DNA from: Deltaproteobacteria bacterium
Lineage (GTDB): Bacteria > Desulfobacterota > Desulfobacteria > Desulfobacterales > JAHEIW01
Length of the DNA stretch: 53,144 nucleotides
Direction of reading: 5' to 3'
Assembly (NCBI GenBank): GCA_024639185.1
Contig: JAHEIW010000017.1
Coordinates: 1-53,144, forward strand
Below the pieces are notes generated by a model. That model was given only the letters and a program-made list of their open reading frames with translations, was not told the DNA's origin and searched no databases. Each line of letters begins with the position of its first letter. The first letter of the stretch is position 1. The position numbers and the translations under genes were made by a program. This document shows positions 49,258 through 53,144 of the stretch, one piece after another.

Positions 49258-49671
49258 AAACCTATCTCAAAAATAGCAGATCACGCCCTCCGCTTTGAAG
49301 CGGGATTTCACATCTGTTCAAAATAAATCAGGGGATCGGGGAGTTTGTCGCCTTCATGTGACACAAGCGGAATGAATTATCAGCAGCGGAATCGTGCACT
49401 GTCTGAATGCATTAGGGTGCGTTACGAAAGAACAGCCCGTAACCTCGCAGCGGATTGTCGCCTGATGCTGAATTCAACAAATCCAAAAATTCAAATTTAG
49501 TCGTTGTTCTTTCTTTACGCCCCCTTATGCATGAGTTTGCACGATCAAGTCGCTGATGATTCATGCAGCGATTCATTTTAAGACACTCCCCGATCCATCA
49601 AAAAATATAGGTGTTCAACAAAGGGGGATTAATGTTCATAGGCGCATAAAATGCATTTTTGAGATAGGTTT
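49258..49671. mobile_element. Foldback element B (414 bp, same ends as element A, reversed)
   Basis: Left end AAACCTATCTCAAAAATAGC then AGATCACGCCC, right end (other strand) AAACCTATCTCAAAAATGCA. These match the right and left ends of element A with one substitution each, so B is oriented oppositely. Inside are further inverted stretches: GGATCGGGGAGT near 49335 with ACTCCCCGATCC near 49583, and the 58-bp repeat region (49375-49432) with a diverged complement at about 49495-49565. There is no transposase. Its right end overlaps the stop codon of the next gene by one base. Confidence 0.7.
49375..49432. repeat. 58-bp dispersed repeat, copy 2 (inside element B)
   Basis: This is the second copy of the repeat at 46649-46706, in the same orientation, with about four differences. 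It also pairs imperfectly with the sequence near 49495-49565 in the other half of element B, with matching blocks ATCGTGCA, TGCAT and AAGAAAGAACA. Confidence 0.75.
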
Positions 49672-50018
49672 TAAACGGCGAGCTCCTCTTTGAGCCAAGC
49701 CTTGACATCATCATCCAGGGCATATACGCCTTTGAGCTCGCAAACATCTTTTTCAAAACGGCTCGGGAGCTCAAATTCCGCCAGCTCGGTTGCCTCTTCA
49801 GAATTGCGACGGATTAAATAAATCAAATAGGGCTTGCGCCAGCAATTGACAACAAAATAGGTCGTATAATCACTTTTGGACCGGATCACATATTTTCCAC
49901 TGCCCCAGTCCGTATTGCCCCATTCCAGATACTGCTTGACGGCCTCTTCGGGGGTCATATCCCATTCGACCTCGTTGAGTATATCGGTTTCTTTTTTTAG
50001 CTCTTCCAAGGTAAACAT
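49671..50018 (-). CDS. Small soluble protein resembling the DVU0772 family
   Basis: About 115 residues from the ATG at 50018, chosen because AAAGGAG lies six bases upstream; a longer frame reaches 50066. The sequence begins MFTLEELKKETDILNEVEWD and contains MTPEEAVKQYLEWGN, TYFVVNCWRKPYLIYLIRRN and a tail VYALDDDVKAWLKEEL. This arrangement resembles small proteins of sulfate reducers known as the DVU0772 family, function unknown. The stop codon TAA coincides with the terminal inverted repeat of foldback element B. Confidence 0.65.
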   Translation of the reverse strand: MFTLEELKKETDILNEVEWDMTPEEAVKQYLEWGNTDWGSGKYVIRSKSDYTTYFVVNCWRKPYLIYLIRRNSEEATELAEFELPSRFEKDVCELKGVYALDDDVKAWLKEELAV

Positions 50019-50090
50019 ATCTTGCTCCTTTCCAGAAGCTATGAAATTTTCTAACCGCATCGGCACGAAGTTCGCGGAAAGTGTGATGAT

Positions 50091-50237
50091 TTCTCACGGC
50101 AGAGGCGCAGAGTTCGCAGGGCTTGGGTTTATTTCTTTTCGGCCCCCGCCCGCCATGCGAGCAAGACGAGGCGGGCGTGGTCTCACCGAAAAGAAATAAG
50201 AAAAATACCCTTTGCGCCCTCTGCATCTCTGCGGTGA
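50091..50237. repeat. Word-reiterated inverted repeat, site 6 (word CGCAGAG), with nested stems
   Basis: Outer arms 50091-50120 (CACGGCAGAGGCGCAGAG) and 50211-50237 (other strand CACCGCAGAGATGCAGAG) carry the reiterated word. Inside them is a perfect 14-bp stem TTATTTCTTTTCGG (50129-50142) with 50186-50199, and within that a perfect 8-bp stem CGCCCGCC (50147-50154) with 50170-50177. The three levels share one axis, so the site would form a very stable long hairpin upstream of the sigma-54 regulator's stop side. Confidence 0.75.
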
Positions 50238-50255
50238 ATAAGAAGTCCGCACTAC

Positions 50256-51620
50256 CTAAAACGGCAGGTTGACCGTTTCCATTAAATCGGGGTGATCGCC
50301 TAAGAAGCGGTAGAGGGTGGCGCGGCCCACACCCAGAAGCTTGGCGGCCTTGACCTTATTGCCCCCTGTTCGTTCCAGGGCCGATCGAACCGAATCGGCA
50401 TCCAGCTTGCGAGATGGCCCCCGCCGCACACAAATATTTTCAAGATCACGCAGCTCCAGCGGCAGATCATCAGCAGCGATCACCCGACCGCTGGATTTGA
50501 CAATCGCAAACTGAATCGCGTTTTGCAATTCGCGCACATTGCCCGGCCATCGGTAATCGAGCATCAAAGACATGGCCTTGCTGGAAATCCGCAGTTTTTT
50601 GCGGCCATAACGCTCACGGGCTTCCTGCAAAAAATGTTCGCTCAGCAAGGGAATGTCAATTTTGCGCTCGCGCAATGGCGGCAGCTGGATGGGAATCACA
50701 TTCAACCGGTAATACAGATCTTCGCGAAACTGGCCACGCTTAACCGCATCCTTCAAATTTTTGTTGGTGGCACTGATTACCCGTACATCCACCGTGGTGG
50801 TCCGTTCACCGCCGACTCTTTCAAATTGGCCTTCCTGTAAAAACCGCAAGATTTTAGCCTGCATGTTGTTTGAAAGCTCGGTGACCTCGTCCAGAAATAC
50901 CGATCCGCCGTTAGCCAGTTCAAAGCGGCCCTTTTTATCCCGTAAAGCGCCGGTAAAGGCGCCTTTTACATGTCCGAAAAGCTCACTTTCAATCAGGCCT
51001 TCCGGCAGAGCCCCGCAATTGATCGGCACAAAGGGGGCACCGCCGCGATGGCTTTCGTTATGGATGGCCGCAGCCACCAGCTCCTTGCCGGTTCCCGTTT
51101 CACCGGCAATGTTCACGGGATAATCATAATCGGCAACGTCTTTGATCTGTTTAAAGATCGCCACCATCTTGCTGTCCTGGCCGATGATGTTGCCAAAGCT
51201 GGTCAACTCCCCGGCACGCTCCTTGAGACTGAAAATATCGGTAATATCCCGAAATGACGTCAGCACGCCGGTATATTCATCATCCGCATCGCGCATGCTG
51301 GTAACCGTCATCTCGATGCGCCGCTGCTCGCCGCTTTTGGTGTTAATGTTGATGGTGTATTCGGATTTTTCAGCCAGATTGGGCGGATGTTCGCAAAAGA
51401 CACAGCGCTCACCGCAAAAGGGACTGCCGAAAGCATTGTGGCAATCCTGGCCCAGCACTTCTTTGCGCTGGTAACCGGTGATGCGTTCGGCTTCGGTATT
51501 GAAAAAAAAGATACGCCGATCCATGTCGTGGGCGATAATTCCCTCTTTGAGATTATCCAGAACGCTTTCCAGGTTATCCCGGTGGCACATCAAATTTTCT
51601 AAAGAATAATCGGACATCAT
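50256..51620 (-). CDS. PAS-domain sigma-54-dependent transcriptional activator (Fis family)
   Basis: A 454-residue activator: PAS (about 10-130), an AAA+ sigma-54 interaction domain (143-375) with Walker A GETGTGKE at 173-180, GAFTGA at 220-225 and the RVGGERTTTVDVR region, and a C-terminal Fis-type helix-turn-helix (about 415-440, NKVKAAKLLGVGRATLYRFL). The PAS has four clustered cysteines, C60, C69, C73 and C76, suggesting redox or iron sensing. No cognate kinase or receiver is present, so input is via the PAS. The targets are unknown; the sigma-54 promoter of cooS is a candidate within the window but is 36 kb away. Confidence 0.94.
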   Translation of the reverse strand: MMSDYSLENLMCHRDNLESVLDNLKEGIIAHDMDRRIFFFNTEAERITGYQRKEVLGQDCHNAFGSPFCGERCVFCEHPPNLAEKSEYTININTKSGEQRRIEMTVTSMRDADDEYTGVLTSFRDITDIFSLKERAGELTSFGNIIGQDSKMVAIFKQIKDVADYDYPVNIAGETGTGKELVAAAIHNESHRGGAPFVPINCGALPEGLIESELFGHVKGAFTGALRDKKGRFELANGGSVFLDEVTELSNNMQAKILRFLQEGQFERVGGERTTTVDVRVISATNKNLKDAVKRGQFREDLYYRLNVIPIQLPPLRERKIDIPLLSEHFLQEARERYGRKKLRISSKAMSLMLDYRWPGNVRELQNAIQFAIVKSSGRVIAADDLPLELRDLENICVRRGPSRKLDADSVRSALERTGGNKVKAAKLLGVGRATLYRFLGDHPDLMETVNLPF

Positions 51621-51701
51621 TCCACTGTTGATTTTCCTCGACTAAAAAAGATGAAGCTAACCGATTTTTGTTCTGATGTCAAACTTCGTTACCGCCTGGC
51701 A

Positions 51702-51986
51702 TCAAAGCGAGCAGGGAATATTATTATTTAATTCAATTTGTTGAAGGCTTATGCGAACATCATCGGCCGGAACTTCAACCCCTTTTTCAGCTGCCTGCCG
51801 CAAACGGCGGCCATAGCCGGGATCGATGTGATCGGCCGGACGAAAAACCTGCGCATCCATTACAATTTCACCGCTTTGCGGTTTGACATCGGCCAGAAAT
51901 CGTTTGTAGCGTTTAAGCAGTGTTGCGGGAATGAGTTTGGGCCAGCTCAGGCCCCGCGAGGTGTTAGCGGATGACGGCAGGCTCAT
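51702..51986 (-). pseudogene. sfsA: SfsA-family gene with internal deletion (94 codons)
   Basis: The frame is intact but encodes only 94 residues against about 235 for SfsA. Residues 13-42 (LSWPKLIPATLLKRYKRFLA, DVKPQSGEIV) are the SfsA N-terminus. Residues 43-94 (MDAQVFRPADHIDPGYGRRL and onward to EIELNNNIP) are the SfsA C-terminus. The middle of about 140 residues, including the catalytic-like core, is missing and the join is in frame. The start overlaps the mobB stop codon by 4 bp (ATGA), so it remains translationally coupled. Confidence 0.8.
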
Positions 51987-52465
51987 AGGATTTTTTCTTC
52001 GATCAGATCGGCCAGCGGCACCACATCCTCAAATCCGAAAATGGGAACCTTTAATTGTAGATCAACATCGGTCACCACAGCAATTAAATGCGTATCATAT
52101 TTCAAGAGCGGTTCGCTGTGCCGCGCCGAGCGCACAATCTCAATTTTAGGTTTATTACCAGCTTTATAACCCTCGGTAATCACCAGATCGACGTCTTTAA
52201 AATAGCCCATTAGGTTATCCATTTCGCCGGCATGATCATCCCTGACCATCGCAATTGTTCCGGGTGAATGAAAAATTACCGTATCGGCACCGGCCGCTTT
52301 ATGCCGCGAGCTGTCCTTTCCCGAGCGATCAATGTCCGGATTATGGTGCGAGTGTTTGATGGTGCCGATGGTATAACCACGGCTCTTGAATTCGGGAATC
52401 AGCTTTTCGATAAAAGTGGTTTTGCCGGATTGAGAGCGACCGACAATGGATATTACCGGTGGCAT
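51983..52465 (-). CDS. mobB: Molybdopterin-guanine dinucleotide biosynthesis adapter MobB
   Basis: A 160-residue P-loop GTPase-like protein. Walker A is GRSQSGKTT at 8-16, then IKHSHHNPDIDRSGKDSSRH (about 36-55) with the conserved histidines, VDLVITEGYKAGNKPKIEI (about 92-110) and the final VVTDVDLQLKVPIFGFED. MobB assists MobA in adding GMP to molybdopterin, needed for molybdenum/tungsten formate dehydrogenases and related enzymes of anaerobes. The gene is followed in frame overlap by the SfsA remnant. No moaA, moeA or mobA is nearby. Confidence 0.93.
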   Translation of the reverse strand: MPPVISIVGRSQSGKTTFIEKLIPEFKSRGYTIGTIKHSHHNPDIDRSGKDSSRHKAAGADTVIFHSPGTIAMVRDDHAGEMDNLMGYFKDVDLVITEGYKAGNKPKIEIVRSARHSEPLLKYDTHLIAVVTDVDLQLKVPIFGFEDVVPLADLIEEKIL

Positions 52466-52479
52466 AAGTCTTACCTATT

Positions 52480-52506
52480 TCCTGAATTTTGCATGAAAAT
52501 TAAGAT
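52480..52506. repeat. Solo end of the TA-flanked MITE family
   Basis: CCTGAATTTTGCATGAAAAT followed by TAAG matches the terminal part of MITE copies M1 and M2. No partner end is found within the next 300 bp, so this is a remnant or single-ended copy. It lies 15 bp upstream of mobB. Confidence 0.55.
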
Positions 52507-52511
52507 TTTTT

Positions 52512-52602
52512 TTACCACAAACACAAAGGGCACAAAGAAGGAGATTTTTAATTGGGCTTTGAACTTTGTGTACCTTCGTGATCTTTGTGTCTTTGTGGTG
52601 AA
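52512..52602. repeat. Word-reiterated inverted repeat, site 7 (word CACAAAG)
   Basis: Left arm 52512-52541 reads TACCACAAACACAAAGGGCA then CAAAGAAGG. The right arm 52563-52602 on the other strand reads CACCACAAAGACACAAAGAT then CACGAAGGTACACAAAG. The loop is about 20 bp. It lies upstream of mobB beside a MITE end, with no open frame. Confidence 0.7.
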
Positions 52603-52793
52603 CAGCGATAGAACGACAAACCATCTATCGAAACCGATAATGTTCAGCTGCCGTATTGATGGGCAAAATTAAGATGCAATAAACGCAATGTCAAGCCGTT
52701 TGCTCGCTCTGGCCAAATGGCATTCAATAGAAACTATCGCACGGATAAAAAGGGTTGATATCTTTACTGGAAGGTTTACTATAAACGATTCTT

Positions 52794-52957
52794 GAGGTTT
52801 CAGGTTTCGGGTGTCAGGTGTCAGGTCTTCAATGCGCGTTACGAGTTGCGTGTTCCGTGTTGCAGATTCGGGCTACCAGCAGCCAATGGCCTGAACCAAT
52901 GAATCTGCATATTGAACCATTAAACCCAATGGCTGACATCTGAACACTGACACCTTG
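52794..52957. repeat. Word-reiterated inverted repeat, site 8 (word GGTGTCAG)
   Basis: Left arm 52794-52830 has TTTCAGGTTTCGGGTGTCAG then GTGTCAGG. The right arm 52928-52957 on the other strand has AAGGTGTCAGTGTTCAGATG then TCAGCC. Between them lies a second word series GTTGCGTGTTCCGTGTTGC. It ends two bases before the ABC gene start, so it forms its leader. Confidence 0.65.
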
Positions 52958-52959
52958 TT

Positions 52960-53144
52960 ATGAACCCCATATTAGAAGTCAAAAACCTGGTAAAACATTA
53001 CGGCAAGGTGGTTGCCGTCGATAACGTCAGTTTTGCGCTTGAGAAGGGCGTTTGTTTTGGATTGTTGGGCCCCAATGGTGCCGGCAAAACCACCACAATT
53101 GAAGTCATCGAAGATGTGATTCTGCCGACATCCGGCGAAATATA
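52960..53144 (+). CDS. ABC transporter ATP-binding protein, N-terminal part
   Basis: The ATG at 52960 opens a frame to the window end (61 codons). It encodes the start of a standard ABC ATPase: ILEVKNLVKHYGKVVAVDNV, then the Walker A loop GPNGAGKTTT, and EVIEDVILPTSGE leading to the Q-loop. The short gap between the A-loop tyrosine (KHYGK) and Walker A, and the ending ...PTSGEI, fit the ABC-2/NatA-type exporters. It is the only plus-strand gene here and the rest is outside the window. Confidence 0.93.
   Translation, partial: MNPILEVKNLVKHYGKVVAVDNVSFALEKGVCFGLLGPNGAGKTTTIEVIEDVILPTSGEI

Larger units (their letters stand above)
52466..52959. other. Divergent intergenic region between mobB and the ABC gene
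   Basis: These 494 bp separate the minus-strand mobB from the plus-strand ABC gene. Apart from the solo MITE end and word-repeat sites 7 and 8, the remaining 190 bp (52603-52793) show no gene, no clear promoter and no repeat. Confidence 0.6.

Overview
The window looks like chromosome from an anaerobic member of Desulfobacterota (the former Deltaproteobacteria). This is inferred from the gene set: a monofunctional Ni-Fe CO dehydrogenase, a ferredoxin:thioredoxin reductase beta subunit, a two-subunit transketolase, very dense two-component signalling, a sigma-54 activator with a PAS sensor, and a small protein resembling the DVU0772 group. No rRNA, tRNA, CRISPR array or intact transposase was found.

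Layout. 1-5 kb, minus strand: the end of a universal stress gene, a lone receiver, then a two-gene signalling operon (Rossmann-PAS-GAF-PAS histidine kinase followed by a receiver-PAS-kinase). 5-13.9 kb, minus strand: an NhaD-like Na+/H+ antiporter, a DUF2156 protein, a flavodoxin-fold reductase, exonuclease III, a hypothetical protein, an SDR39U1-type epimerase, citrate synthase with a Fur/PerR-type regulator, and a glutaredoxin/FtrB pair. 14.8-19.6 kb, plus strand: cooS with a long and apparently rich control region, then a metallo-beta-lactamase-fold lipoprotein and an aldo/keto reductase with a two-cluster ferredoxin tail. 19.6-20.7 kb is a gene graveyard. 20.7-46.2 kb, minus strand: a 25-kb type IV pilus locus of MSHA type (PilM, N, O, P-like, secretin, MshE-like ATPase, PilC-like, five pseudopilins and a 1264-residue adhesin-like PilX protein), flanked and interrupted by histidine kinases, single-domain receivers, an HDOD-receiver protein and a STAS protein. 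46.3-52.5 kb, minus strand: gene remnants, split transketolase, several foldback elements, a DVU0772-like gene, a sigma-54 activator, an SfsA remnant and mobB. A plus-strand ABC ATPase gene starts at the right edge.

How the parts work together. The pilus genes lie head to tail with small gaps or 4-10 bp overlaps, so assembly and its control are probably co-expressed. The motor ATPase carries a tandem MshEN motif that predicts cyclic-di-GMP control. The giant minor-pilin protein joins a PilX/MshP-like N-terminus to seven W-(D/N)-G repeats, a PKD domain, a jelly-roll, a second propeller-like region, Fn3 and an Ig-like tail, so it could be a tip adhesin. Prepilin peptidase and a PilT-type retraction ATPase are not in the window.

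The most unusual content is non-coding. (1) Eight intergenic sites each hold an imperfect inverted repeat whose arms are built from a short reiterated word; the word differs at every site but the architecture is the same. (2) Two unrelated foldback/MITE families are present, one with TA flanks and one ending in AAACCYATCTCAAAAAT. (3) A predicted three-stem structured element lies at 49040-49213. (4) At least three genes (SpoIIAA-like, LUD/LutC-like, SfsA) keep both ends but have lost the middle. These are the best candidates for something not yet described. All domain and family names come from motif recognition by eye, with no database search.
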